Origin: Aspidiotus rigidus
Lineage: Eukaryota > Arthropoda > Insecta > Hemiptera > Diaspididae
Direction: 5' to 3'
Length of the DNA: 64,000 bases
Assembly (NCBI GenBank): GCA_035079385.1
Contig: JAVHKY010000052.1
Coordinates: 9,176,001 to 9,240,000 of the forward strand
Both the position numbers and the translations under genes were made by a program. Shown in pieces: positions 1 through 9,999 of this stretch; the stretch's first letter is position 1; each line of letters starts with the position of its first letter. The notes under the pieces are model-generated. The model worked only from the letters and a program-made list of their open reading frames with translations. It was not told where the DNA came from and did not search any database.

Positions 1-308
1 CGTTTTTCTTGTAATTAGGTGCTTAATTGGTTTTCTCTAGTTTGCTACCAACGCATATTTGTAATTTTTCATCTGTTATACGCATGTGTATGCCCTCTTC
101 TCCTCTATCCTGTTTGTATTCTTCACTTATTACCGATTTTTTATTTGTTCATCTTTCCTTTTCTCTCAATGGCTTAAATTTTTCAAATCAAATTTTCTAT
201 ACACTTTTTTTCTTTAATCAATAGTCTTATTTTTAATGTTGGTTTTTGTATCAAAATTATAGAAATTTATACGTCGAGTTTAATGTTGATTTTTTGTTGT
301 TGTGACAG
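1..308 (+). other. Tomosyn intron sequence upstream of the first exon
   Basis: AT-rich, T-rich sequence on the coding strand ending in an acceptor tract at 308. Nothing else is recognised. Short open frames here show no similarity to tomosyn and are taken as chance. Confidence 0.6.
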
Positions 309-425
309 ACAAACTGGATAGCACGTGTTCACGCTCTCAAAGTTCAAGTACATCAAGTATCGAAAATATTTCTTCCGAATTGGTTCAGTATTTGGTGTTT
401 GCCGATTCCCATATCAAAAAGTCAA
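309..425 (+). CDS. Tomosyn: Tomosyn (STXBP5-like), first exon seen in window
   Basis: Internal coding exon of 117 nt, preceded by a T-rich tract and CAG (306-308) and followed by the donor GTAAG at 426. It starts with the last two bases of a codon and ends after the first base of the next (phase 1 intron). It encodes a serine-rich stretch (SRSQSSSTSSIENIS) followed by LVFADSHIKKS. This matches the place in tomosyn where mammalian proteins carry a serine-rich SRSSSVxSID segment before the last beta-propeller strands. Tomosyn is a cytosolic inhibitor of vesicle fusion that binds syntaxin and SNAP-25 through its C-terminal R-SNARE. The exon alone would be weak evidence, but its frame joins the exon at 32240 exactly. 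Upstream exons lie outside the window. Confidence 0.85.
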
Positions 426-524
426 GTAAGCGTTTGAATTATATAATCTTTTCTTATCAATCTCCCTTTGAACACCAAAAGTTGATAAGAATTATTTTTA
501 CTGCGTTTTTTCAACCAATTTCAT

Positions 525-1963
525 TTTAAAGATGGTAGGCGTTATTTGTAGAGACGGTATCTACAGATAAAACGTTATTTGTAGAGACTGTATCTACGTA
601 TAAAATGTTATTTGCAGAGACTGCATCTAAAAGCAATAACAGTTGTAATATATAAGTCTTAAATCGCAAGAAAATAAGTATTTTATTCATTACATTTAGG
701 TAACATGTCAATTTAAAGGTACATATCAATCTATTTCATTCATCACCAAAATCATCGCACTTTGGACAGCCATCATCTTTCCAACACTTTTTATGAACTT
801 TTTGCCTACAACAAGGAGTGAAAGTTGTGGTCGCCCTGGAGACATTACCGATGGATGAGTAGCAGATAAGGCAAGAGGGTCACATACTTTGTACTTCGAC
901 GTTTCGAAATCAAAGGACGTGTCAATGTGCACGACAGGTGGAGCAGATGTTTGGAATGCTTTTTTCATCATGTGCGAACAGATACAGAGCACTGAAACAT
1001 TCCCCTCTAGATCTAGCGTGCTGTACACGTGACCGCCTGCATCTTCAATGCCCTCCAAAAAGATCTGCAGCTACGGGCCCTCAGTTGACGAGCCAGGAAG
1101 CAGCTTTTGTAATAGATTGCGAATTTTCTGAGAAGAAAATTTCTTGTCAAATTTTTGTTTGAACGCTCTTGCAATCTGACTAACTGTGCAACTGGCGTCA
1201 TGAAGATTTGTGAGCACTTCTTTCTCCTCATCCGTTATTTCCGAACTTCCATAAGCTGCCTTGCTTATTTCATGATTGTGGTCTAAGTTGACTGCAGTAA
1301 TTTTTACACGCGTAGAATTTGCGGGCTTAAAACATACGATTTTGGCTGTACAACCGAGGAAATTGTAATGTAATTTTGTACGTTTACCTGTACTACTCGA
1401 AGGTCTTACATAACCATGTCGACACGCTATTCGCACTTGTCGCTGATTGTTGCTTGTTACAACGAACGGCTGATAATTATCTCTACAAAATTTCTGAAAA
1501 GTTTGGAAAAAATGTTCGTAGTTATTGAATACTTCATCAACTGCGATTAACTTTGCCTTTTCCATTATATATGTCATGGTTAAAGTGAGTATTTGGTTAA
1601 AGTACGTAAGCGCGGCAATTACAACGCTGAAGCACATATATATATGACGCACACACGTGAGAACAATGAACTCGCGTCGCACTAACTGACACCCTATTCT
1701 TATCTGAATAATCTTGAAAACATTCGTCCATAATATTCAGATAGATCACAATTGTATTCATCATTGTTAGTACATGCATTTGATGTTCTTCAACAGGTTG
1801 GTACTTACTGTATCTGCAAATTCAGCCTATACCGTATGTAACTGCAGATGGACCTACTACAGATACAGTATCTATAAAAACATTTTATGCGTAGATACAG
1901 TCTCTACAAATAACGTTTTATATGTAGATACCGTCTCTACAAATAATCACTTTGTTTAAAGAT
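525..1963. mobile_element. Deleted Mutator-like (MULE) element with 9-bp target duplication
   Basis: Element 534-1954 is flanked by the 9-bp direct repeat TTTAAAGAT (525-533 and 1955-1963), the target-site length usual for Mutator-like transposons. Its ends are inverted repeats of about 75 bp (541-615 and about 1875-1950). Each arm contains two to three tandem copies of a roughly 35-bp unit with the core TTATTTGTAGAGAC and GTATCTAC. The interior carries a broken transposase on the minus strand. At about 1.4 kb it is far shorter than an autonomous MULE, so it is an internally deleted copy that must have moved in trans, if it moved after the deletion. Confidence 0.8.
726..1682 (-). pseudogene. 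MULE transposase N-terminal fragment (frameshifted)
   Basis: Minus-strand reading frames 1682-1071 and 1058-726 together resemble the N-terminal part of Mutator-like/ZSWIM-type transposases. A DNA-binding segment has ordered Cys and His residues (ACRHGYVRP, LGCTAKIVCFKP, NLDHNHEIS), as in FAR1/FLYWCH WRKY-GCM1 folds. A downstream segment contains VVHIDTSF, at the position of the first catalytic aspartate of the DDE core. The frame breaks near 1060-1070, and the remaining catalytic core and SWIM finger are missing. The residue pattern HNHEIS is the strongest sign. Family assignment is by inspection only. Confidence 0.65.
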
Positions 1964-3343
1964 ATGGAGTTTTTCTGACTGAGGATATGAAACACTGCCC
2001 ACAATACACTGGGTATTATGTGAAGAAAAGGGAGCTCGAATTAGTAGTTCAAGTATAAACAAAAAATACTATGTGGATTTTTTTCTTATTCCTGTTATGA
2101 CCAGACTGTGGCCTAAGTTAAGAAAATGAAAATTATTTGCGTTCTATTGAGGGATGAGATTTCACAACCAGGAAGGAAAAATTCTTGCATAGTTACTTTT
2201 AAAAAGGCAGAAAAAAATCGATCTCAACCCTAGTATGGTAGAAATTGACTCTTTGTCCTCACAGCTTCTAGTAACAGCAATTCAAAACTGTCCTGGGACT
2301 ACTATGAATCTCCATATTGGGTAAATCTTGAATATTTCCGCGGATTCCGTAGAAATCTGGAAATGAGATAGTGTTCCTTTTTTGAGAGGATGCGAGGGGG
2401 GGGGGGAAGAATTTGGCGTCCACCGTTCGGCACAGTTGAAATTGTTTAGTCTCCCTCCTGCCATGTTTAGCTCGATATTCAAAATATTTTCAAGTTCAAC
2501 TCCTTTGATGACTTCAATTTTGAATTCAATTCGCAATAACGAAACCAATTTGTCCCATAAAACAGGTTCCTTGTTTCACCCATTCAACTTCCTCAAAAAT
2601 GCTGTAGTTTTTTTTGTTGTTTTTTTTTTTTTGTTTTGTTTTTTTTTTTTTAAAGATATCTTTCGAAAGATGCGTTGAACATTCATTATCATTGCATTGT
2701 GAATACCATAAATATACGTATCTATTCAATGGAGTGCAAAATTCTTCAATACATTATTTGAGTACAAATCCTTGTATTGTTGTACTGCATTGTGCAGTCA
2801 ATATAATCCAACACCGCAACATGATTCTTCACAATAACAGAAGGCTTAATCTCCCAATATGAGACAAACAGAAGTAGATATGGTAGTACCGCCTAATTTA
2901 CTCCAGTTCATTTTTAACTACTAATGACTAATGAGGTATTTATTTCAACCGTCACAAGATTCACCAAGGGTCGTGGAGTAAATTTCCTCGACGCTTTGAT
3001 TTAAAGTTTGGATTTTCATTAGGCTCGAAAAATTAAGCTCGATTCATTCTGGATTGTGTTTCAGTATTACATTTTTAGCTTTTTCATTCCCTGAAATATT
3101 CACAATTTTTCCAGGTGGGGGAAGTGGTAAAACGACGTTTTTTGGAAACATGATCTTCATTCATTTGGCGCTGCCAGAATTTTTCATCTCTTCAGTGTTA
3201 TCAGCCATGGATTGAACAAAATTTGAGACATAGCCTGTATGGGAAGTTTATTTAAGAATTCAAATCAGAAATGATTATTCTTGGGTAAAAAAAGGATTGT
3301 TTAATTCATTATGGAGTTAAACTCATGGGCTATCTACAAATAT
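1964..3343. other. Intron sequence, no gene recognised
   Basis: Contains a G-run at about 2397-2406 and T-runs at about 2608-2652. At 3146-3180 there is one of three copies of a motif with the core ATGATCTTCATT...ATTTGGC (others at 48579 and 53083). No coding or RNA gene seen. Confidence 0.5.
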
Positions 3344-4038
3344 AACACTACACAGAAAAAAAAAAATTGAAAAATGTATGAATTGAACGAAATTATACAA
3401 TTCTACAAGTATTTTCGACGCTGATCACAATGCCGTTGACCGTTTTCCGAAGTTGGCTCTCGTTATTGAGAAATGATCATATCAAGTTCTAGGTGAATCG
3501 TTGCGTCGACGCGCAGTGTATGTTCTCGTACTCGCGAAATTCGATAGCTGGGTTGGGATTTAAACTTAGAGTTTCAAAGGTTGGCACCCTGCGTGTTATC
3601 GATTACTGAGTGAGTGATCATGATGATTTCATTGTTAAGACTACGGCAAAATTGAAACCTTTTTCAATGAACTAAAATTTCATTTTAAAAGAAAGCTTAT
3701 CCTACATTTTATTGCTCTGTCGTTAAAAAATCGAATTACAATCAATTTAACAACGCAGAACTATTTTCCAGCATTTCTTGCCCTCCTGAAGTTGACAGTA
3801 TTTCCGTTTGAAACTATCCACAATCACTCACTCAATTTCATCCGCGCAGGTAATTTTGCAGCGCCATCTAGTGCAGGTTTAAACTCCAAAATTCGCATTG
3901 AACTTGATATGATCATTTTTCAATAACGAGAGCCAATTTCGAAAAATGGTCAACGGCATTGTGATCAGCGTTGAAAATACTTCTAGAATTGTATAATTTC
4001 GTTCATACATTTTTCATTTTTTTCTTTGTGTAGTGTAA
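3344..4038. mobile_element. Foldback element family A, copy 1 (with nested palindrome)
   Basis: Inverted arms: 3344 to about 3555 reads inward from ACACTACACA, and 3890-4038 reads inward from the complementary end ...TGTGTAGTGTAATT. Both arms share GACGCTGATCACAATGCC-like and TTATTGAGAAATGATCATAT-like blocks. The centre (about 3556-3885) is replaced by a further sequence that itself has inverted ends (GGATTTAAACTTAG opposite GGTTTAAACTCC; GAGTGAGTGATC opposite CAATCACTCACTC). It is noncoding and therefore non-autonomous. See also the copies at 4095 and 58828. Confidence 0.75.
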
Positions 4039-4094
4039 TTGGTACCATTTTATATGTAGACTGAAACAAATCGAGTTACAACAATTTTACTCAT

Positions 4095-4500
4095 TATCAC
4101 AACAAAAATAAAAATTTGAAAAATGAATGAAGGAAATTTTACGATGCTAGAAGCATTTTCAACGCTGATCACGGCGTCATTGACCGTATTTCAAAATTGG
4201 CTATGGTTATTGAGAAATGCTCACATCAAGTCAACATGTTGATCAAGTTCCCGCAAATTGTAGCAACGCGCCGTGTATGTTACCCAGCTATCGAATTTTG
4301 CGAGTACGAGAACATACACGGCGCGGCGCGTCGCTACAATTTGTGGGAACTTGATCAACATGTTGACTTGATATGAGCACTTCTCGATTCGAAAAACAGT
4401 CAACGCCACTGTGACCAGCGTTGAAAATATGTACTTCAAGAGTTGTACAATTTTGTTCATGCATTAAATTTTCCAATTTTTTTTTTTTTTTGTAGTGATT
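4095..4500. mobile_element. Foldback element family A, copy 2
   Basis: Near-complete palindrome of about 400 bp with arms 4100-4285 and 4300-4495. The short centre reads CCCAGCTATCGAATTTTGCG. The arms contain CAACGCTGATCACGGCG and TTGATCAAGTTCCCGC, clearly related to copies 1 and 3. Terminal ACACTACACA is only partly preserved (right end TTGTAGTGATTA). Confidence 0.8.
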
Positions 4501-5167
4501 ATTTATGGATAGTGTTACCTCGATGGATTTTCTACGTATTGGGTTCTTAAAATTCCTCACAGACAGGAGACAGAAAGAGTCTGTAAGTCGACATTTGAAG
4601 GATTAAATACTGCTTTAAATAAAGAGCTCACGAGTAGGCAAAATGGACATCCATTCTGCGCTTTTTAACTGAACTCCAGATGAATGTTCATTTTACCTGC
4701 TTTCAAGTTCCTTAGTCTAAATAAATTGTAGTCAAATAATGGTTATAACTGAAGTAAGTCGAAAAGCATAGAGTGGAGGTAGCTATCAGGAACAACAGAG
4801 TTCAATCTCAACTCGATAAAAGCTCTGTTCCTTGGAAATGAAAGTCATCTGAGTATCATTTGAAAAATGTGGATTTGAGGGTACACACAACAGCATACTT
4901 GTAAGATATATTTTTCTAGTGTTGCACACTACCGGGTAGTCATTTCATTCTTTCGTTCTTTCTTCCTATTAACGTCACAGAGAAAAAGGAAGTCGTTTGA
5001 CTCGCAATTTACGCAATGTTAAAAGCAAAAATATGTTGACCTATGTTTTGCCGGTAGATGCGCGTACGGCAATCTTCTTCATACTTTCTACAGGAAACAT
5101 ATGGCGTGGTGCGAATATTTCGCTTTATCTCAAAAACTATACACTTAAAAAAACGGTAAGAGAACAA
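4501..5167. other. Intron sequence, nothing recognised
   Basis: AT-rich sequence without recognisable coding, RNA or repeat structure by eye. Confidence 0.4.
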
Positions 5168-5884
5168 TAGTATATTACGTATCAGTGGCGGAATTGGTTC
5201 CCTTCCAACACTGATACGTACGATGGTTTAATGCAAGATGGGAGGAAAGGTTCTGTGCACTTTGCATTGGCAGCACTGTCACGCTAGCATGAGATTCAAC
5301 GACTGTAGTCGACTAGTCGCGCACATAATAATGACTATAATCAAATTACATGCACGAGGATGTAAGGCTACAGCGGTCGAGTGGTAGAGTAGTGGCTTCA
5401 CGCGCAGATGACACGAGTTCAAATCCCAGCAACGACGGATTAAATGACACAAAGTCAGACTGAAGTACACAGGAGAGCGAACGGCAGATACTGGTAGAAG
5501 TAGGGTACACGGCACTCAAGGTGTATAAAATGAGTAGGTGTGATCACTTAGGTAGTAAACAGAACGCAACTAGCATACCCTATCTAATTACATGGATTTT
5601 AGATTTTCTAACAGAAACTCCCAACATAGGTGTCACCTGATAGGAAATTACACGGGGAACAAATTTACCTCTCTTCAATTTTTTGATTAAGTCGACAGTT
5701 TTTGTGTATTTTATTTTTTTTGAAATTGATCCATAAGCGCTATGTATAACCTACATTCCCGTGACGTCATTGAAACGTAATCTGTAATCTGCGCCTGACT
5801 TCTACGCTAAGTGATCACACCTCTCTATTTTATACGCCTTGCACGGCACTGAGCTGGAATGGTATGTTACACGACAAGCGGTGG
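5168..5884. repeat. Composite repeat block, copy 1 (no internal insertion)
   Basis: Starts with a short palindrome (AGTATATTACGTATCAGTGG ... CACTGATACGTACGAT, 5172-5224). It continues through a tRNA-like segment (about 5366-5440) to ACGACAAGCGGTGG at 5884. Nearly the same sequence recurs at 54521-55853. From 5233 on, the two copies run almost base for base for about 640 bp, with small indels only (for example near 5310 and near 5780). Copy 1 keeps the uninterrupted site GATGGTTTAATGCAAG (5223-5237), where copy 2 has a 555-bp insertion. Confidence 0.85.
5366..5440 (+). repeat. tRNA-derived (SINE-like) segment with Pol III boxes
   Basis: GGTCGAGTGGTAGAGTAGTG resembles a tRNA D-arm with an internal box A (tRNA-Leu/Ser style GGCCGAGTGGTTAAGG). 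GAGTTCAAATCCC, about 45 bp downstream, fits box B (GGTTCGAATCC). It sits inside the duplicated block, and the same segment occurs at 55340-55415. Acceptor-stem pairing is not convincing, so it is taken as a tRNA-derived SINE head rather than a functional tRNA. Confidence 0.6.
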
Positions 5885-6010
5885 AAAGGAGCGTTTCCAC
5901 AAGGAGTTTCAGTGCAACCGCGTATCACGCGAGCGTAGCGAGCGTGATTGGTTGCTTTGAAACTCCGAGTGAAACGCGAGTTCTCACCGCTTGTCGAGTA
6001 TTATATTTTT
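5863..6010. repeat. Hairpin with GCGAGCGTAGCGAGC loop
   Basis: Arms ACGACAAGCGGTG (5871-5883) and CACCGCTTGTCG (5987-5998) enclose inner arms AAGGAGTTTCAGTGCAACC and GGTTGCTTTGAAACTCC. The centre is a purine-rich, self-complementary core around CGAGCGTAGCGAGCG. Similar cores occur near 7940-7990, 45405 and 54580. Confidence 0.65.
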
Positions 6011-6184
6011 TACAACACTGACGGTGAAACCGCAACTTTTTGTCACGAAAGCAATGGCGAGAAGGATAAAATAATAGGAACCTGGCTGCACTGAAGAATA
6101 ATGGAAGTTCACAGCGTTTTTTTGGAAGTTCTTATAACACTGTTCATCCTACCATCGTACCTACTTCAGAGAGAATGGAGTTCA

Positions 6185-6640
6185 CTGACCTCAGTTTTCA
6201 CTACAGTTTCATCTCTACGTTTTCGCCACTGTTCTCTTACTTTTCACTACAGTTTTACATTTTCGCCACGCCTTCACTTACTTTTCACAACAGTTCTTTG
6301 TTTTTCACTACAGTTTTTACTTTTCACCACAGTTTTACGGACTACTTGTGATAAAACCCATTTTCGCCATCGTTTTAAGTGGTGAAAAGTTGCATTTTCA
6401 CCGTTAGTGTTGTGAAAAGTACTTTCCACACCACCGTCCAGGTGCGGAAAGTACTTTTTGGAACTCATGCTGCGAAAGTGCGCTTTTCGCGTGCTGATTT
6501 CAGGAGCGAAAGTGGTGTATTGGACGCTTCTTCCAGTAGATTCATTTTCGCTCCGCTGTTTCTTCTTTTGCCTCTGCTATTCTTACTTTCGCTCCTACAC
6601 TTACTTTCGCTCCTGTCCTTTTCGCTCCGCTGTCATCAGT
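6185..6640. repeat. Degenerate short tandem repeats (TTTTCACTACAG / TTCGCTCC types)
   Basis: 6190-6345 holds several imperfect copies of a unit around TTTTCACTACAGTTTT...TTCGCCAC. 6540-6635 holds copies of a unit around TTACTTTCGCTCC. Between them, 6462-6520 is inverted relative to 7835-7895 (shared core GCGCTT-TCGCGTGCTGATTT and GAGCGAAAGTGG). The two therefore appear to be the ends of a roughly 1.4-kb repeat unit. Confidence 0.55.
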
Positions 6641-6667
6641 GGTGGCCATTTTCAAAATTCTCGTCAT

Positions 6668-6740
6668 CAACAATGGGGATCGAACCGCGGACTTTATGCC
6701 CTGAAAGCGCGTACCCTACCGCTAGACCACGGAGTAAGAT
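6668..6740 (-). repeat. tRNA-like sequence / SINE head, minus strand
   Basis: Read on the minus strand: TCCGTGGTCTAGCGGTAGGG (D-arm and box A, tRNA-Glu/Asp-like TGGTCTAGTGGTTAGG), then after about 30 nt GCGGTTCGATCCCC (T-arm and box B). No paired acceptor stem is evident, so it is a tRNA pseudogene or a SINE head rather than a functional tRNA. Confidence 0.6.
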
Positions 6741-7059
6741 CAACAATCAGCACGTACAAGTCGTTCACTGCCCGATTTCGATGAAAGGACAACCCGTACT
6801 TTGAGCACACACAATGTATGCAATTTAATCGATGTAATTAAGAACAAGGGAATTTATAGAGGTAGTTGATTATCTGACAGTGAATATTTAGCGCACCTGT
6901 TTCAATTTACCGCACCCGTGAAGATTAATCCTCTTATCAGTATTCCTGTGATCTCTCTCATTCTCAAATAAATGAACGATCAGAGTAATGTGTCTGTATT
7001 CTCAATAAAAACAATAGAAACAAAATGAGATAATATTATTGAATAATAGAAACAAAGAA

Positions 7060-7504
7060 GAAAATGACTGAATAATAATGAAAACTAGAATGAAGAACTA
7101 GAAAAAAAAAAGATAAAGGAAAAATGACTGGAGTATGAAGGCAAGTATGAATGTGAACGAAGTAATCTTATCGAATAAGTAATAGAACTAGAAAAAAAGG
7201 TAAAAAAAGATGACTCGAAATAATAATACGTATCATCAAAAACTAGAAAGAATTGAGTAATATTATGGTTACTTCTTGAAATTCAACGAATCTTATTAAA
7301 TAATGAAACTAGAATGAAGAACTGAAAAAAAAGGTGAAGAAAAATGACACGAGTATGAAGGCAAGTATGAATGTGAACGAAGTGATCTTATCGAATAATA
7401 GAACTAGAAAAAAAGGTAAAAAAAAGATGATTCGAAATAATAATACGTATCATCAAAAACTAGAAAGAATTGAGTAATATTATAGTTAGTTCTTGAAATT
7501 CAAC
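7060..7504. repeat. Direct tandem duplication, unit about 220-240 bp
   Basis: 7065-7285 and 7308-7504 are close copies. Both contain GGCAAGTATGAATGTGAACG, AATAATACGTATCATC and TTCTTGAAATTCAACG. The second copy runs into the stop-codon end of the minus-strand open frame at 7486, so the duplication lies in what would be its 3' region. Confidence 0.75.
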
Positions 7505-7815
7505 GTTACATTACAATTATTGAAGACGAATCTTTTATTAATGGATGACATATTATCATCATTCGAAGATTCTTGAATTTCGTTCACTGGTGCATGAGAA
7601 ACGCTGGTACTCTGCGAAGAAACTTGAATAGAAGTTGTTGAAGTAATAATGGGAGTAATTGGAACATTATCATCAGTGTTAGAATCAACTTGATACATGG
7701 AAGGAGTAGTATCGGTACTTGAATGATTAATTTCGTCACAAATATTAGCGTCTGCCGTTGAAGAAGATTTACTCAGCTTGAAACGTTTGTCGTAGGAAAC
7801 AACATTATTGTCATC
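7486..7815 (-). CDS. Unrecognised Ser/Asn/Asp-rich open frame, probable transposon ORF C-terminus
   Basis: Minus-strand open frame of about 100 codons with stop near 7486, open upstream to about 7815. The product is rich in Ser, Thr, Asn and Asp, then ends with RFVFNNCNVTLNFKN. Endings of the kind F-x-NC-x-(V/I)-x-(I/L) are seen in some tyrosine-recombinase (Crypton-like) transposon proteins, but that is only a resemblance. No start, domain or partner was found. It may be a decayed exon of a mobile element. Confidence 0.3.
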   Translation of the reverse strand, partial: DDNNVVSYDKRFKLSKSSSTADANICDEINHSSTDTTPSMYQVDSNTDDNVPITPIITSTTSIQVSSQSTSVSHAPVNEIQESSNDDNMSSINKRFVFNNCNVTLNFKN

Positions 7816-7834
7816 ATCAAAGTGTTCGACGTTG

Positions 7835-8290
7835 GCGCGCAGAACACAACACCACTTTCGCTCCCAAAATCAGCACGCGATAAGCGCACTCTCGCATCGT
7901 TCGTTCCAAAAAATATCTTCCAAGACAAGGAGCGAGCGACCTTGAATGACTCGTTCGACTTGCTTCGCTCGGCTCCGCCTCGCTTCGCAATGTGTCGAAC
8001 TCGTCATTCAAAAACGTCGCTTTCGCTCCTAGGCATGAAATATACTATTCCAGCACAGCAACAAATTTTTTTTTTCATCAAGCAGAAAAGACGCGCTTTC
8101 CACTACAAAAACCTCCGCGGAAACACGCCTTTCGGACCATCTTGCATTAAAGATCATTTTTGTCCGCGATCGCCAAAATGTTCGGCCTATACAGAATACG
8201 CGGCCTATACAGAATACGCGCATGCGCGCAACCTAACTCTTTGAGCTCTAAAGTAAAAAAACGCGTCTTTGCGGCTTGAGTTCTTTTCGA
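7835..8290. repeat. Mosaic of dispersed repeat modules
   Basis: 8040-8150 (CATCAAGCAGAAAAGACGCG and CCACTACAAAAACCTCCGC) recurs at 55895-55990. 8148-8250 (GTCCGCGATCGCCAAAATG, AATACGCGCATGCGCGC) recurs at 25920-25990. CGGCCTATACAGAATACG is tandemly duplicated at 8180-8215. A purine/pyrimidine-biased self-complementary GC-rich stretch lies at 7940-8000. No coding potential is credited. Confidence 0.6.
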
Positions 8291-8480
8291 TTGTGCGACG
8301 TTTTCTCTAATACATTTTCTCTAACGACAAATTCTCTAAACTCAATTTTCTCTAAAACGTTTTTTTCTAATAGCCAATTTCTCTAACTACAAATTCTCTA
8401 AAACCAATTTTTTCTCTACATTTTTTTTATACTGCAAAAATGTGTATCGACAATTTCTCTAACATCAATTTTTCCCAAAA
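8291..8480. repeat. Short tandem repeat with TTCTCTAA core
   Basis: At least eight imperfect copies of a roughly 17-20 bp unit around CAATTTCTCTAA. The start (CGACGTTTTCTCTAATACAT, 8297-8316) is matched in inverted orientation at about 26580-26612 (ATGTATTAGAAAAAACGTCG). The two blocks could be the ends of one family or of one element. Confidence 0.65.
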
Positions 8481-8621
8481 AAATTTATTTAATTTACACA
8501 CTTTGTTAATTTCATGAGATGGTTACATTGGCTCCAACTGCTCTTGTGTACTCCAGCCTGATGTGATAATACATAGAGACGTAGACGTAGTGAAGCACGA
8601 AAAATATATTATATGTATATG

Positions 8622-8874
8622 TGGTGCAACGCGAGAAAAGGGACCAGTCTGGCCGAAGCGTTTTTCCACAGCGCACTTGTTGATAGTTGAATAGGTGTAA
8701 CGCGAGAAAAGGGACCAGTCTGGCCTGAGCGGTTCTTCACAGAATACGTGTTAATGTCTCTAAATTTCACGAAAATCCGTTCACTCTAACGCGAGATATT
8801 ACGATTTTCAACTTTGAACACGTGTTCTGTGAAGAACCGCTCAGGCCAGACTGGTCCCTTTTCTCGCGTTACAC
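8622..8874. mobile_element. Hairpin MITE with 58-bp arms plus an extra half copy
   Basis: 8695-8752 (GTGTAACGCGAGAAAAGGGA to ACGTGTT) and 8817-8874 are inverted, nearly perfect arms of about 58 bp around a 64-bp centre. A third, direct partial copy of the arm lies at 8622-8680 (CAACGCGAGAAAAGGGACCA). Noncoding. Confidence 0.75.
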
Positions 8875-9544
8875 CACATATATATTTTTTTTTTCTCTTT
8901 CCTTTTTTCTTTTTCTCTCTCTTCTCTTTCCTAAATTCTTTCGTCACTGTTCCTCCCTCTAAATTCTTTCCTTTTCCTCTTCTCCGCTTCCTTCCGCTCC
9001 GTGTGTTGCACGCACGACGGGTTTATCGCGACGCCGGCGCTACACTTCCTCGTTAAAATGCACATGATAACGTGCCTTATATTATTGTTGAATTTTCGTT
9101 TAAGTAAAGAATCGTGAAATTTTGAATAAACTTTTTCTCCGTCTTTTCATTTTTTGACTTACTGTTGAGCCGGGGATACATTGCTGTGCTCACTGTATAA
9201 TTTCTACACCCCCTTGGTGAACGAAGTGATTTTTGGGGTTGCTCAAGATTTCAGAACCGTTGGGTGTACGTTGCCGACTACATATGTTACGGTTAATCTG
9301 AGTATTCGGTTAATGTGGGTTTTTCGTCATCGCTGCGCGTGTTTTCGGTCACGTCCGGCGTGGTAGCGTTTTACGGCGAGATTGTGCGCATGCAGGCAAC
9401 GTTCAAGTAGCGCCGTACACCGCTCGGCCACGAGGCGTTGCTTGCTAATACGACGTATTTTGTATGTGACAACTCCTATGGGTGTTTACGTGTTTACTTT
9501 GTCTTCGTGTGTATGTTGTCTTCGTATGTCTTTTCATATTTCTC

Positions 9545-9815
9545 TTCTTGTACTTAGTCGTGAGTCTATCAATTTTTCATGGTTTCTTTCTCAGTCTAAT
9601 TGAAACATATTTATTCCATCAATTTTTTTATGGTTTCTTCCTTGGTCTAACTCAAATGTTGATTCTATCAATCTATTTATGGTTTCTCCCTGAGTCTAAT
9701 TTAAATGTTGATTCCATCAATTTATAATGGTTTCTTCCTTAGTCTAATTCAAATTTTGAATCTATCAATAACTCAAATTAATGTTGATTCTATCGATCTA
9801 TTTATAGGTTCTTCC
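9545..9815. repeat. Minisatellite, unit about 55 bp
   Basis: Five or so imperfect copies of a unit of the form ...GATTCTATCAAT...TTTATGGTTTCTTCC-T-GTCTAAT-CAAAT. The interrupted frames across it are repeat artefacts. Confidence 0.75.
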
Positions 9816-9999
9816 AAAATCGTAATTTAAAGATAAAAATTAAAAATTTTGATTAAAAAAATTGTATTAATTTTCTACATAATTCTGAATAAAAAAACAT
9901 TTCATCCTCCCCAAAAAAGTGAGGATCTTGAGCGGGGCTCGAACCAGGGTAAAAAGGAGAAAAGTCGTCATTTTAATCAAAACATATACGGCCAGCAAC

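Noticed and set aside
526..729. Open frame with repeated VDTVSTNN
   Set aside because: It is a translation of the 35-bp units in the MULE terminal repeat, and the same peptide appears in the opposite terminal repeat.
5366..5440. Functional tRNA gene
   Set aside because: The boxes fit but the acceptor stem does not pair, and the segment is embedded in a longer repeated block, so it is treated as tRNA-derived repeat.
5279..5515. Minus-strand open frame found in both copies of the composite block (also 55195-55491)
   Set aside because: Its conservation is explained by near-identity of the repeat. The composition is not protein-like and it overlaps the tRNA-like segment.
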